From contig NZ_SRXV01000002.1 in the NCBI RefSeq assembly GCF_004793635.1, positions 62,001-126,000 of the forward strand: a stretch of 64,000 nucleotides of DNA, read 5' to 3'. Numbering within the stretch: the first letter of the stretch is position 1; every line of letters starts with the position of its first letter. Under the pieces are notes generated by a model, which saw only the letters and a program-made list of their open reading frames with translations, ran no database searches and was not told where the DNA came from. The DNA is from Marinicauda pacifica (GTDB lineage Bacteria > Pseudomonadota > Alphaproteobacteria > Caulobacterales > Maricaulaceae). The position numbers and the translations under genes were made by a program. This document shows, piece by piece, positions 26,699-35,686 of the stretch.

Positions 26699-27121
26699 TC
26701 AGCTCGACAGATGCAGGACGATCTCACGGGTGTGGGCGGCAAGCCGATGCTCAAACAGGTAGAGGCCCTGCCAGGTTCCCAACGCCAGGCGCCCGCCCGT
26801 GACCGGTACGCTCAGAGAGACGGGTGTCAGCGCCGCCTTGATGTGCGCCGGCATATCGTCGGGACCTTCGGCGGTATGTCGCAGCCAGGACATGGCCGGA
26901 TCATTCCCGTCCGGGACCAGCCGGCGGAAAAACACGTCCAGGTCCCGGCGCACATCCGGATCGGCGTTTTCCTGGATCAGCAGGGAGGCCGAGGTATGGC
27001 GAACGAAGCACGTCAGCAGTCCATCGCCGGACGCGACTGACCTGACGAAGGCCGAGGCCTTGTCGGTAAACTCATAGAGGCCGGGCCCGCTGGTGGAAAT
27101 CTCGATGCGTGACTGTGCCAT
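26699..27121 (-). CDS. YjbQ family protein (secondary thiamine-phosphate synthase enzyme)
   Basis: 140 residues of the UPF0047/YjbQ family. Diagnostic motifs: CFVRHTSASLLIQENADPDV and WQGLYLFEHRLAAHTREIVL, with the conserved His residues. The E. coli homologue shows weak thiamine-phosphate synthase activity; the physiological role is not settled. The ATG at 27121 fits the family start; the open frame continues 27 codons upstream without support. Confidence 0.9.
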   Translation of the reverse strand: MAQSRIEISTSGPGLYEFTDKASAFVRSVASGDGLLTCFVRHTSASLLIQENADPDVRRDLDVFFRRLVPDGNDPAMSWLRHTAEGPDDMPAHIKAALTPVSLSVPVTGGRLALGTWQGLYLFEHRLAAHTREIVLHLSS

Positions 27122-27216
27122 GCGCCCTCCCGGCCGAGGTCTGATCTTTGGAACCCTGTGTACGGCGCGGCCGTTGGATTCATTCCACATATTCGCGGAC
27201 ACGAGGGCCCACCGTC

Positions 27217-27594
27217 ATGAGAGTGCTTTACATGGTTTCCCTGATCATCGTCATCCTGGGCGCGCTCGCCTGGGGCTTGATCGGGTTGTCCAACTTCAAT
27301 CTCCTCGCGATGTTCGGCGCGAATAGCTGGATCACGACCCTGATCTACCTGCTGGTAGGCGCTGCGGCCATTGTCGTGGCCCTGTTCGCCGCCAAGGTGC
27401 TCTCACCCGGCGGTGAAAGCGAATCCCGGCCCGAAGCCGCAAATCCGCCCGAGACGGGCCCGACCACACCCGCGACGCCGGCCGCAGGCAAGCCGCGGGT
27501 TGGCGGCACGCCTGCCGGTACGGGCCCGGGCAGCGACCCCAAGCAGCCGCCGACAACCGGTGCGCCCGGTGCCGGCCCCGGCGGGACGGCCTAG
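27217..27594 (+). CDS. DUF378 domain membrane protein with Pro/Gly-rich tail
   Basis: 125 residues. Two membrane helices with the DUF378 pattern IVILGALAWGLIGLSNFNLL and TTLIYLLVGAAAIVVALFA, then a low-complexity tail rich in Pro, Gly, Thr and Ala from about residue 66. DUF378 proteins are usually about 75 residues, so the tail is an extension peculiar to this copy. Function unknown. Followed by a bidirectional terminator. Confidence 0.85.
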   Translation: MRVLYMVSLIIVILGALAWGLIGLSNFNLLAMFGANSWITTLIYLLVGAAAIVVALFAAKVLSPGGESESRPEAANPPETGPTTPATPAAGKPRVGGTPAGTGPGSDPKQPPTTGAPGAGPGGTA

Positions 27595-27619
27595 CCTCCA
27601 GGCATTGGACGACGTCATG

Positions 27620-27651
27620 AAAACGCCCCGGTCATCGCCGGGGCGTTTTTC
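27620..27651. terminator. Bidirectional rho-independent terminator
   Basis: AAAACGCCCCGG at 27620-27631 pairs with CCGGGGCGTTTT at 27638-27649 (12 bp, 6-base loop) with T runs on both strands. It lies between two convergent genes (ends 27594 and 27656) and can serve both. Confidence 0.92.
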
Positions 27652-27655
27652 TGGC

Positions 27656-28114
27656 CTAGAGCCCGTTCAGCTCCCAGCGCCGGACCGGTTTCGCGTAGCC
27701 GCCCGAGCTCTCGTAGAGCCCTTCGGCCGCTTCGGTCTCCGAGCTGGTCCACATGAGGAATGTCGCGGGGCTTTCGCGGACATCCTCGATCACGGCCTCG
27801 AACAAAGCGCGCCCGGCGCCCTCACCGCGGCCCGCCTTGCCCACGCACACCTCGGCCAGCCACGCGCCAGCGCCGCCATGGCCGCTATCGTAATAGGCAT
27901 GCCAGACCGCATAGCCGATCGGCTCGCCATCGGCGCGCGAGGCAACCAGCACGTGGAAACTCGTGTCCTGCCCGAACAGGGTGCGCTTGATATTCTCCGG
28001 TGTGCAGTGCTCGGTCGAGTCGCCGACCACCTCGTTGAGTTCGCGCGAGAGGCGGGCGATTGCGGGCGCATCCTTGGGACGCGCGGCCTTAATGGTCAGT
28101 TCTGACTGGCTCAT
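27656..28114 (-). CDS. GNAT family N-acetyltransferase
   Basis: 152 residues. GNAT core with AWLAEVCVGKAGRGEGAGRALF as motif A (the Arg/Gly loop for acetyl-CoA; quoted here as parts) and the closing ETEAAEGLYESSGGYAKPVR. AAAGGAAAT precedes the ATG. Stand-alone between the terminator and the mechanosensitive channel gene. Substrate unknown. Confidence 0.85.
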   Translation of the reverse strand: MSQSELTIKAARPKDAPAIARLSRELNEVVGDSTEHCTPENIKRTLFGQDTSFHVLVASRADGEPIGYAVWHAYYDSGHGGAGAWLAEVCVGKAGRGEGAGRALFEAVIEDVRESPATFLMWTSSETEAAEGLYESSGGYAKPVRRWELNGL

Positions 28115-28159
28115 GGGATTTCCTTTGCTTCGATGGGCGGCCGCGAGGGCCGCTGCAAC

Positions 28160-29530
28160 TTATTCGGTCGGCGCGTCTTCCGAGAGCAGATCGCGCGCCG
28201 GGGCTTTGCGGCGTTCTTCTTCGACACGGTCGGCCAGCGAAGTGTCGGGCGCCACATCCGAGGCTTCGCCGGTCTGCGCGTTGGCAGGCTCGTCCGGAGC
28301 CCTCGCGGCCGGTGTCGCGGGCACTCGCGCGGGAGGAGCCGCCGGGACTGCGCCGCTGTCGATGCGCAGGCGATAGGTCGGGTCTGGCAAGGTGAAGCCG
28401 GCCTGGTCCAGCGCCGCCTTGACCGCCGCGATCGCCACCGAGCGCGACTTGAAGAAATCGGCTGCGGTCTGATCGATCCAGCCGGCGAAGAACAGGTTGA
28501 TCGTGGAATCGCCCACCTCGCGTATGACTCCGGCCGGATCCGGTGCCGTCAACACGAAGTCCAGGGCCTTCAACGCGGTCAGGCCGGTCTCTATCGCGGA
28601 CATTGGATCGTCGTCCGGGTCCACGCCCAGAATGAAATCGAAACGGCGCTCCGGATTGCGGGTGTAGTTCAGGATCACCGCCTTGAAGACGAGGGCGTTG
28701 GGCAGACGCAAATGGTTGCCGTCGAGCGTCATCAGCACGGTGGCGCGCGAGGTCAGCCGGATCACCCGCCCCTCCTGCCCGTCTATCACCACATGCTCGT
28801 TGGGCCGGAAAGGCTGGCGGACCGAAAGCATGATCGAAGCGATGTAGTTTTCGATCGTGTCCTTGACCGCGAAACCGACGGCCAGACCGATGACACCGGC
28901 CGCCCCCAGCAGCGCGCCCAGGAAGGCCGTGGCGTCCAGCAGGGTCAGGGCCGAAACCAGTCCGAAAACGAGGAAAAGGCCGAAAACGGTCGTGCCCAGA
29001 AGCTCCGCGACAAAGCGGTTGGGTGCGAGCACGCGCCAAAGTCCATCCCAGCGGCTCAGGAGCCAGCCGGCCAGTCCGAGCACCAGAAACAGCGCCACCG
29101 CAAGCGCCAGCAGCGGGAAGAAGCGAACGAGATCCTGTAGTGAGGTCTCCAGCTCGCCCACGGCCGGAGCGACGCGGGTGGCGACCGAGACGTCACGCCC
29201 GATCCGGTTCTCGACCGTCACCACACCTTCCACGCGGTCTGCGAGCGCCTCGGCGCGGCTGGCCGCCTCGGCGGTCACGGTTTCGCCCGTCAGGGTCACG
29301 ACACCCGCCTCGACATCGATTTCGACGCCGGACAGACTTTGGATTTCACCAAAGATGGTCTCGATGCGCCGGGCGATCGCGGCGTCCGAAGGGGCGTCGG
29401 TCTCCAGCTGGATTTCGCCACCGGCCTCGCGTCCGCCCGTCTGCGCCCCGGCCGGGGCTGACAGCAGGGCAAAAGCGCAAGCCAGGAGTGCGGCGAAGGC
29501 AAGCCAGAAGCGGAGGGTTACACGGGTCAT
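28160..29530 (-). CDS. MscS family mechanosensitive channel with N-terminal BON domain
   Basis: 456 residues. Signal peptide (1-29), a periplasmic BON domain at about 45-110 (SLSGVEIDVEAGVVTLTGET), then three helices; the pore helix ALLGAAGVIGLAVGFAVKD is the MscS signature and PFRPNEHVVIDGQEGRV begins the cytosolic vestibule domain. The C-terminal tail of some 60 residues is Ala/Pro-rich and acidic. It should release solutes on hypo-osmotic shock; the BON domain may bind phospholipid or peptidoglycan. Stand-alone transcription unit beside the rpoD terminator. Confidence 0.9.
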   Translation of the reverse strand: MTRVTLRFWLAFAALLACAFALLSAPAGAQTGGREAGGEIQLETDAPSDAAIARRIETIFGEIQSLSGVEIDVEAGVVTLTGETVTAEAASRAEALADRVEGVVTVENRIGRDVSVATRVAPAVGELETSLQDLVRFFPLLALAVALFLVLGLAGWLLSRWDGLWRVLAPNRFVAELLGTTVFGLFLVFGLVSALTLLDATAFLGALLGAAGVIGLAVGFAVKDTIENYIASIMLSVRQPFRPNEHVVIDGQEGRVIRLTSRATVLMTLDGNHLRLPNALVFKAVILNYTRNPERRFDFILGVDPDDDPMSAIETGLTALKALDFVLTAPDPAGVIREVGDSTINLFFAGWIDQTAADFFKSRSVAIAAVKAALDQAGFTLPDPTYRLRIDSGAVPAAPPARVPATPAARAPDEPANAQTGEASDVAPDTSLADRVEEERRKAPARDLLSEDAPTE

Positions 29531-29622
29531 CGGGCAGAGCCTTGCGCAAGGCGCATGAAAAGGGAAGTCGCCGACGGAGCTAACGCCGGCCGGCGGCTTT
29601 CGTTTCGCCGCCGGCGAAGACG

Positions 29623-29652
29623 AAAAAGCCCCGGCTGTTCGGGCCGGGGCTT
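29623..29652 (-). terminator. Rho-independent terminator of rpoD
   Basis: On the minus strand AAGCCCCGGC pairs with GCCGGGGCTT (10 bp, 7-base loop) and is followed by five T residues. It lies 24 bases after the rpoD stop. Confidence 0.9.
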
Positions 29653-29675
29653 CATTCTGTGTGCAGCGCGTTTGC

Positions 29676-31727
29676 CTAGCTATCCAGGAAAGAGCGCAGC
29701 TTGCGGCTCCGGCTGGGGTGTTTCAGCTTGCGCAGCGCCTTGGCCTCGATCTGACGGATCCGCTCCCGGGTCACGCTGAATTGCTGGCCGACCTCTTCCA
29801 GCGTGTGGTCGGTATTCATGCCGATGCCGAAGCGCATGCGCAGCACGCGCTCTTCACGCGGGGTAAGCGAGGCGAGGACCAGAGTGGTGGTCTCGCGCAG
29901 GTTGGAGTGGATCGCCGCATCGATAGGCAGGACCGCATTCTTGTCCTCGATGAAATCGCCCAGATGGCTGTCTTCCTCGTCCCCGATCGGGGTTTCGAGC
30001 GAGATCGGCTCCTTGGCGATCTTCATCACCTTGCGCACTTTTTCCAGCGGCATGGAGAGTTTCTCGGCCAGCTCTTCCGGGGTCGGCTCGCGGCCGATCT
30101 CGTGCAGCATCTGGCGGCTGGTGCGCACGATCTTGTTGATCGTCTCGATCATGTGCACCGGAATGCGGATGGTGCGGGCCTGGTCCGCGATGGACCGTGT
30201 GATGGCCTGACGGATCCACCAGGTGGCATAGGTCGAGAATTTGTAGCCGCGGCGGTATTCGAACTTATCGACCGCCTTCATCAGGCCGATATTGCCTTCC
30301 TGGATCAGGTCGAGGAATTGCAGCCCGCGATTGGTGTATTTCTTCGCGATCGAGATCACCAAGCGAAGGTTGGCTTCCACCATTTCCTTCTTGGCGACGC
30401 GCGCCTCGCGCGCGCCCTTCTGCACGGTGTGCACGATGCGGCGGAAATCGTCGACCGGAACACCGGACTCTGTCGCCAGAGCGGCAATTTCCTCACGGAT
30501 GGCGGTGGCTTCGCGCTCTTCGCGCTCGGCGAATTTCGCCCAGGCTTTCGACTTGGCCGAGACTTCCTCAAGCCAGTTCGGGTTCAGCTCGTTGCCGTGA
30601 TAGAGCTTCAGGAACTCGCCGCGCGCCACGCCATGCGCTTCGGCCATGCGCAGCAGCTTGCCTTCCAAACCCACCAGACGCTTGTTGATTGCATCGAGCT
30701 GTTCGACCAGAGCCTCGATCCGCGCATTGTTGAGATGCAGCGAATTGAGGTTTTCCACGATGCTTTCGGACAGGGTCTCGTAGTTCTCGCGGTCCTTCTT
30801 GGTCAGGTCCTTGCCTTCGAGACGCTGGGTGACAAGCTTGTCCTGCAGGCGGCGGAAATTCTCGAAATCGCTCGCCACCGCGTCCAGCGTTTCCATGACG
30901 CCGTCGCGCAGTTCAGCTTCCATCGCAGCGAGAGAGAGGTTCTGGCCCTCCTCGTCGTCTTCGTCCTCGTCGCCGTTCTCGCCCTCTTCGGACTCAGTGT
31001 CTTCGGAGCCTTCCGCTTTCTCGGCGCCGTCCTCGTCTTTGGAAGCCGCTTCGGCCTTGCGAGCCTTTTCCGCCTCGGCGGCCTTGGCGCCCGGCGAGCC
31101 GGGTCCGCCGGTTTCCGAATGGTCCGGCTTGGTGCCGCCATAGGTGGCGTCCAGATCGATGATGTCGCGCAGCAGGACCTGGCCCGACTGCAACTCATCG
31201 CGCCAGACCATGATCGCTTCAAAGGTCAGCGGGCTCTCGCACAGGCCGCGGATCATCGCGTTGCGGCCGGCCTCGATGCGCTTGGCGATGGCGATCTCGC
31301 CCTCGCGAGACAACAGCTCCACCGAGCCCATCTCGCGCAGATACATGCGCACCGGGTCATCGGTCCGGTCCTGGGCCGCGCCGGTATTCTGACCCGCTAC
31401 AGCCGTCTTGGACTTGGCTGCGAGAGCCGTAGACTTGGACTCGTCCTCCTCGTCGGACTCGTCCGCGCTGTTGTCGGTGTCCTCGAACTCCTCTTCGCTG
31501 TCGACGACCGTGATACCGATCTCGGACAGCTGGGAGAGGATGTCTTCGATTTTCTCGGAGGAGAATTCTTCGCTGGGAAGAACCTTGTTGAGTTCGTCGT
31601 GCGTGACATAGCCGCGTTTTTTCGCGGTCTTGATCATCGCCTTGACCGACTGATCGGTCAGATCCAGCAGCGGCCGGTCTTGCGTTTCCGCAGCAGCGCT
31701 GTCGGTCGTGTCGGTCGATTTCGTCAT
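29676..31727 (-). CDS. rpoD: RNA polymerase primary sigma factor RpoD (sigma-70)
   Basis: 683 residues from MTKSTDTTD (an ATG 11 codons upstream is possible). Region 1.1 at the N-terminus, a highly acidic non-conserved insertion (about residues 190-250, long Glu/Asp runs), region 2 with [20 protein letters not shown] and [17 protein letters not shown] (core binding and -10 recognition), region 3, and region 4.2 with the helix-turn-helix [19 protein letters not shown]. It directs housekeeping transcription. It is the distal gene of the dnaG-rpoD block, the classic macromolecular-synthesis order, with yqeY upstream taking the place of rpsU. Confidence 0.97.
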   Translation of the reverse strand: MTKSTDTTDSAAAETQDRPLLDLTDQSVKAMIKTAKKRGYVTHDELNKVLPSEEFSSEKIEDILSQLSEIGITVVDSEEEFEDTDNSADESDEEDESKSTALAAKSKTAVAGQNTGAAQDRTDDPVRMYLREMGSVELLSREGEIAIAKRIEAGRNAMIRGLCESPLTFEAIMVWRDELQSGQVLLRDIIDLDATYGGTKPDHSETGGPGSPGAKAAEAEKARKAEAASKDEDGAEKAEGSEDTESEEGENGDEDEDDEEGQNLSLAAMEAELRDGVMETLDAVASDFENFRRLQDKLVTQRLEGKDLTKKDRENYETLSESIVENLNSLHLNNARIEALVEQLDAINKRLVGLEGKLLRMAEAHGVARGEFLKLYHGNELNPNWLEEVSAKSKAWAKFAEREEREATAIREEIAALATESGVPVDDFRRIVHTVQKGAREARVAKKEMVEANLRLVISIAKKYTNRGLQFLDLIQEGNIGLMKAVDKFEYRRGYKFSTYATWWIRQAITRSIADQARTIRIPVHMIETINKIVRTSRQMLHEIGREPTPEELAEKLSMPLEKVRKVMKIAKEPISLETPIGDEEDSHLGDFIEDKNAVLPIDAAIHSNLRETTTLVLASLTPREERVLRMRFGIGMNTDHTLEEVGQQFSVTRERIRQIEAKALRKLKHPSRSRKLRSFLDS

Positions 31728-31784
31728 TAGTGAATTCAGCTCCTCGAGCCTTGCCCGCAAAAGGGCGCGCGCCGGCAGGACTTC

Positions 31785-33632
31785 CTACCGCGCGCCGCCT
31801 CGTTTGTTCACCCTGCCGCGGCGCATGGCGGCCACGACTTTCTTGAACTCATCCGAATCGCCGTCTTCAAACACGCCCTCGAGGCGTTCACGCTCTTCAG
31901 CCTGACGGACTTCGCGAGTGAGCTTATCCATATAAGAAGCCGCAAGTGCACGCCAAGCCTCCGCCCGGCCATCGACTGCAGCTTGATCTCCCCCCATTGC
32001 AGCCCGCATTGGTCCGCGGTCCGCTTCGAGACGCTGTAACACTTCTCCAAACCCGCGCTCGACCAGAGCGGATCGTAATCCGCCCGCGCGCACAAGGTCT
32101 TCAGAAGAGCAGGCGTCTAGAACGCCGTCACGCAGGCTGTCAAGCGGACCGAGGGGGAGTTCGGCGAGTGTTTCCGCTTCGCCCTCCGCGATCGACGGCC
32201 ATTCGATCGCTGCCAGAAGAAGGATGCGCGCGGTCGCGCCGGCGCGCGGCCCCTGCCTGGAGGCTTTAAGCGACGCGGTCGCCGGACCGGCCAGAGGGTC
32301 CTTCTCGCGCCGCCAGTTCGACTGACGCTGCGTCCGTCTTCCGGCAAAGCCCGCGCCGAAAAGGTCAGAGAGGCGCCGGTCGAACTCGGCGATATATTCC
32401 GCTTTCAGGTCGCCATCCTGGATCTTGCCCGTCAGCGCGCGGAGCCGCTTTCGAAAGCCTGCGCGCTGGTCGGGATCGTCGAGCGGTTCCAGCGACTTCT
32501 CGCGGTCCCACAGGACATCGACCAGGGGCCGGGGTTCAGCGATCGCCTCACGCAGCGCCTGGGCACCGCGATCACGCAGCATGTCGTCCGGGTCCTGGCC
32601 CTCGGGCAGGAAGACAAAGCGCAAGGTGCGTCCCGCTTCGAGCAGCGGCAGGGCGCGCTCGGCGGCTGTAGCCGCCGCCCGGCGTCCGGCGCTGTCACCG
32701 TCAAGGCACACGGTTGGCGCGCCGCCCGCGCGCCATAGAAGACGCAGCTGGTCCTCGGTCAGCGCCGTGCCCAGCGGCGCGACAGCATGGCCGAGCCCGG
32801 CGCGGGCAAACGCGATCACATCCATATAGCCCTCGGCCACGATCAAGCCGCGCGCCTTGACCTTGGGATCGGACGCAAAGCGCCGCGCCTCGGGAAAGCG
32901 GTACAGACACGCGCCCTTGTGAAACAGCGAAGTCTCCGGCGAATTGAGGTATTTGGCCCGGGCGTCCTTGGACAGCGCACGCCCCCCGAACGCCACGAGA
33001 CGTCCACGCGGATCGTGAATGGGGAACATGATCCGGTCGCGGAAACGGTCATAGGCCTCGCCCCCGTCGTCGGGCGCGATCAGCAGGCCGACTTCGACCA
33101 GCTCTTCCACCCGCGCGCCCTCCGCCGTCAGGAAATCCTTCAGCGCGCGCCGGCTCGAGGGGGCATAGCCGATGCCGAAGCGCTCGCAATCCGCTCCGGA
33201 CAGGCCGCGGCGTTGAAGATACGAGCGGGCCTCGCCGGCATCAGAGCCGGAGAGCTTGCGCCGGAAGAAGCCCTGCGCGGCCTCCATCCATTCGACCAGA
33301 GATTTCTTGCGTTCTTCCTGCCGCGCCGAGTCCGGATCGGGCTTGGGCATGTCGAGCCCGGCCTCGCTGGCCAGCGCCTCGACCGCCTCCATGAAGGACA
33401 GGCCCTGGGTTTCCTGAAGCCAGGAAATGACGTCTCCATGCTTCTGACTGGCAAAGCAGTGATAGAAGCCCTTCTCGTCGTTGACGAAAAAGGAAGGCGT
33501 GCGTTCCTTCTTGAACGGAGAGAGACCGACGAACTCCCGGCCCTGGCGCTTCAGCGCGACGGAGCGTCCGATGATATCGGACGGACGCACACGCGCCTTG
33601 ATCTCGTCGATGAAGCCGTCAGGCAGGGACAT
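31785..33632 (-). CDS. dnaG: DNA primase DnaG
   Basis: 615 residues, normal length. TOPRIM catalytic core with LIVAEGYMDVIAFARAGL and VCLDGDSAGRRAA (Glu and D-x-D metal ligands), and a C-terminal helicase-binding domain. The N-terminal zinc-ribbon region is degenerate: GLSPFKKERTPSFFVNDEK and YHCFASQKHGDVISW keep only one of the four Cys/His ligands (family form C-P-F-H ... C-F-G-C). It should still fold and bind DNA without zinc, as believed for several other alphaproteobacterial primases. AAGGCG precedes the ATG. Upstream of rpoD, 58 bp apart. Confidence 0.96.
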   Translation of the reverse strand: MSLPDGFIDEIKARVRPSDIIGRSVALKRQGREFVGLSPFKKERTPSFFVNDEKGFYHCFASQKHGDVISWLQETQGLSFMEAVEALASEAGLDMPKPDPDSARQEERKKSLVEWMEAAQGFFRRKLSGSDAGEARSYLQRRGLSGADCERFGIGYAPSSRRALKDFLTAEGARVEELVEVGLLIAPDDGGEAYDRFRDRIMFPIHDPRGRLVAFGGRALSKDARAKYLNSPETSLFHKGACLYRFPEARRFASDPKVKARGLIVAEGYMDVIAFARAGLGHAVAPLGTALTEDQLRLLWRAGGAPTVCLDGDSAGRRAAATAAERALPLLEAGRTLRFVFLPEGQDPDDMLRDRGAQALREAIAEPRPLVDVLWDREKSLEPLDDPDQRAGFRKRLRALTGKIQDGDLKAEYIAEFDRRLSDLFGAGFAGRRTQRQSNWRREKDPLAGPATASLKASRQGPRAGATARILLLAAIEWPSIAEGEAETLAELPLGPLDSLRDGVLDACSSEDLVRAGGLRSALVERGFGEVLQRLEADRGPMRAAMGGDQAAVDGRAEAWRALAASYMDKLTREVRQAEERERLEGVFEDGDSDEFKKVVAAMRRGRVNKRGGAR

Positions 33633-33732
33633 GAGCGCCTTGAAATAATGACAGGATGGACCAGCCGGTCAGTCTAGACCTGCCGGACCGTCTCCGTCAC
33701 GCCGGGTTTCACGCGGGCCGGACGGGAAAGAC

Positions 33733-34200
33733 CTACGCCGCGCCGCTCAGGCGCGACTTGACCTCTGCACCGGCCCGCGAGAAATCCATCCGGCCCGAAT
33801 AGCGGTCCTTGAGCGTGCCCATGCACTTGCCCATGTCCTTCAGGCCGGTGGCGTTCAGCTCACCCACGACTGCGTCGACAGCTTTGGAAATCTCGGCCTC
33901 ATCCATGGGCCGCGGCAGATATTCGCGCACGATATCGGCTTCCGCGCGTTCGCGCTCGGCCAGATCCAGCCGGCCAGCCTTTTCGTACGTGTCCGCGCTT
34001 TCCTCGCGCTGCTTGACCAGTTTCTGGAGCAGCGTCAGCACCTCGCTCTGGCCGCAACCATCGCAGCGGTCCTCGGCGCGGGCCGCGATATCGCGGTCCT
34101 TGATCGCGGCCTGAATGAGACGCAGCGTGTTCAGGCGCAAGGTGTCCTTGGCGCGCATCGCGTCCTTCAGGTCGGCGAGAATTCGTTCGCGAATGTGCAT
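33733..34200 (-). CDS. GatB/YqeY domain protein
   Basis: 155 residues, a single YqeY domain related to the tail of the tRNA amidotransferase GatB. Typical features: ERILADLKDAMRAKDTLRLNTLRLIQA at the start (given in parts), SADTYEKAGRLDLAERERAE, and GKCMGTLKDRYSGRMDFSRA near the end. Short CDGCG insertion (RCDGCGQS) carries a CxxC pair seen in some alphaproteobacterial members. Function unknown; conserved linkage to dnaG/rpoD suggests a translation or RNA role. GAGGGA precedes the ATG. Confidence 0.9.
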   Translation of the reverse strand: MHIRERILADLKDAMRAKDTLRLNTLRLIQAAIKDRDIAARAEDRCDGCGQSEVLTLLQKLVKQREESADTYEKAGRLDLAERERAEADIVREYLPRPMDEAEISKAVDAVVGELNATGLKDMGKCMGTLKDRYSGRMDFSRAGAEVKSRLSGAA

Positions 34201-34283
34201 TCGAGATCCCTCTGCCGGTCAGACATCCACAGCAAAACCAGCAACTCTTTGTAAAACAAACCGTTTTTAGCAACCTCCGTCTC

Positions 34284-34312
34284 TTGACGGGCCGGGTTGC
34301 CTCTCATACCGT
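34284..34312 (+). promoter_or_regulatory. Candidate housekeeping promoter of carA
   Basis: TTGACG at 34284-34289 and TACCGT at 34307-34312 with a 17-base spacer. The -35 matches the alphaproteobacterial TTGAC consensus well, the -10 is weak. About 80 bases before the carA start. Confidence 0.4.
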
Positions 34313-34391
34313 CCGCGCGTTTGTCCAGAGGGCGCACGCATCCGCGTTCGCGCCATCACGGGGTCGCGCGGCGTCTAAGGAGCGGTGAAGT

Positions 34392-35600
34392 ATGTCGGAT
34401 ACGATCGAGAATCAAGTGCGCGGTCCGAAGCGCCGGATTGAAGACCTCACTGCAGACGAGATCAAGGCAGCCACAGGGGCAATACTCCTGGCCGATGGCA
34501 GCGTCTTCCTCGGCAAGGGCGCGGGGGCCAGCGGGATTGCGACGGGCGAGCTCTGCTTCAACACCGCCATGACCGGTCACCAGGAGATTCTGGCTGATCC
34601 CTCTTATGCTGGGCAAATTGTCTGCTTCACCTTCCCGCATGTCGGCAATGTCGGCGCGAATGTGCAGGACGAAGAAGCCGCATCCGAACCGGCCAGGAAG
34701 GCGGCTGTCGGCATGGTCAGCCGTGCCCCCATCACCGCTCCGGCCAGCTGGCGTGCCGAGCAGAGCTTCGACGAGTGGCTGGCGGCACGCGGCGTGATCG
34801 CGGTGACCGGCTTGGACACGCGCACCCTCACGCGCCGCATCCGGCAGGACGGGATGCCCATGGTTGCCATCGCTCATGCGCGCGACGGGAAGCTGGATCT
34901 CGATGCCTTGGCCAAGCTCGCCCACGACGCCCCCGGTATGGAAGGACGCGAGCTGACCCGGGCTGTGACCGGTGCCGCCGCTGCCGACTGGCAGAGCGCG
35001 GACTGGGCCTGGCCGGAAGGCTATGCGCAAGGCCCCAAGGACGGACCGAAAGTCGTCGTCCTCGATTACGGGGTCAAAGCCAATATCCTCCGCCGCCTCG
35101 CCGGGGCGGGCGCCTGCGTGCATGTCATGCCGGGCAGCTCGACCGCGCAGGATGTGCTGGCTGAAAAACCGGCTGGTGTCGTGGTTTCCAACGGCCCGGG
35201 CGATCCGGCCGAAACCGGCAAGTTCGCGCTCGATACCATTCGCGGCGTGATCGAGGCCGGCATTCCGGTGCTCGGCATTTGCCTCGGTCACCAGATGCTG
35301 GCGCTCGCGGTGGGCGCGACGACCGTGAAGATGACTCAAGGCCATCACGGCGCGAACCATCCGGTCAAGAACATCTCCAGCGGGCAGGTGGAGATCGTGT
35401 CGATGAACCACGGCTTCGCGGTGGATCGCGACACCTTGCCAACCAATGCCAAAGAGACGCATGTGTCCCTGTTCGATGGAACCAATTGCGGCTTCATGCT
35501 GACCGACAAGCCGGTCTATTCGGTGCAACACCACCCTGAGGCAAGCCCGGGTCCTCAAGACAGTTTTGCCGTCTTCGAGACCTTCGTCACCAGCCTCTAG
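34392..35600 (+). CDS. carA: Carbamoyl-phosphate synthase small subunit CarA
   Basis: 402 residues. N-terminal CarA domain (ILLADGSVFLGKGAGA, GELCFNTAMTGHQEIL) and a C-terminal class I glutamine amidotransferase with the Cys nucleophile in GICLGHQML and the His-Glu pair in SVQHHPEAS. It supplies ammonia from glutamine to CarB for arginine and pyrimidine synthesis. AAGGAG is 10 bases before the ATG. carB lies 3 kb downstream on the same strand, separated by four unrelated genes, so the two are probably transcribed independently. Confidence 0.96.
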   Translation: MSDTIENQVRGPKRRIEDLTADEIKAATGAILLADGSVFLGKGAGASGIATGELCFNTAMTGHQEILADPSYAGQIVCFTFPHVGNVGANVQDEEAASEPARKAAVGMVSRAPITAPASWRAEQSFDEWLAARGVIAVTGLDTRTLTRRIRQDGMPMVAIAHARDGKLDLDALAKLAHDAPGMEGRELTRAVTGAAAADWQSADWAWPEGYAQGPKDGPKVVVLDYGVKANILRRLAGAGACVHVMPGSSTAQDVLAEKPAGVVVSNGPGDPAETGKFALDTIRGVIEAGIPVLGICLGHQMLALAVGATTVKMTQGHHGANHPVKNISSGQVEIVSMNHGFAVDRDTLPTNAKETHVSLFDGTNCGFMLTDKPVYSVQHHPEASPGPQDSFAVFETFVTSL

Positions 35601-35686
35601 CACTCGCGGCATCGAAACGGGTGCATCCCGGATTCAGGCACGCTATATCAGCATCTTCACGAGTCTTGCGGGAGTAGAACGCGAGG

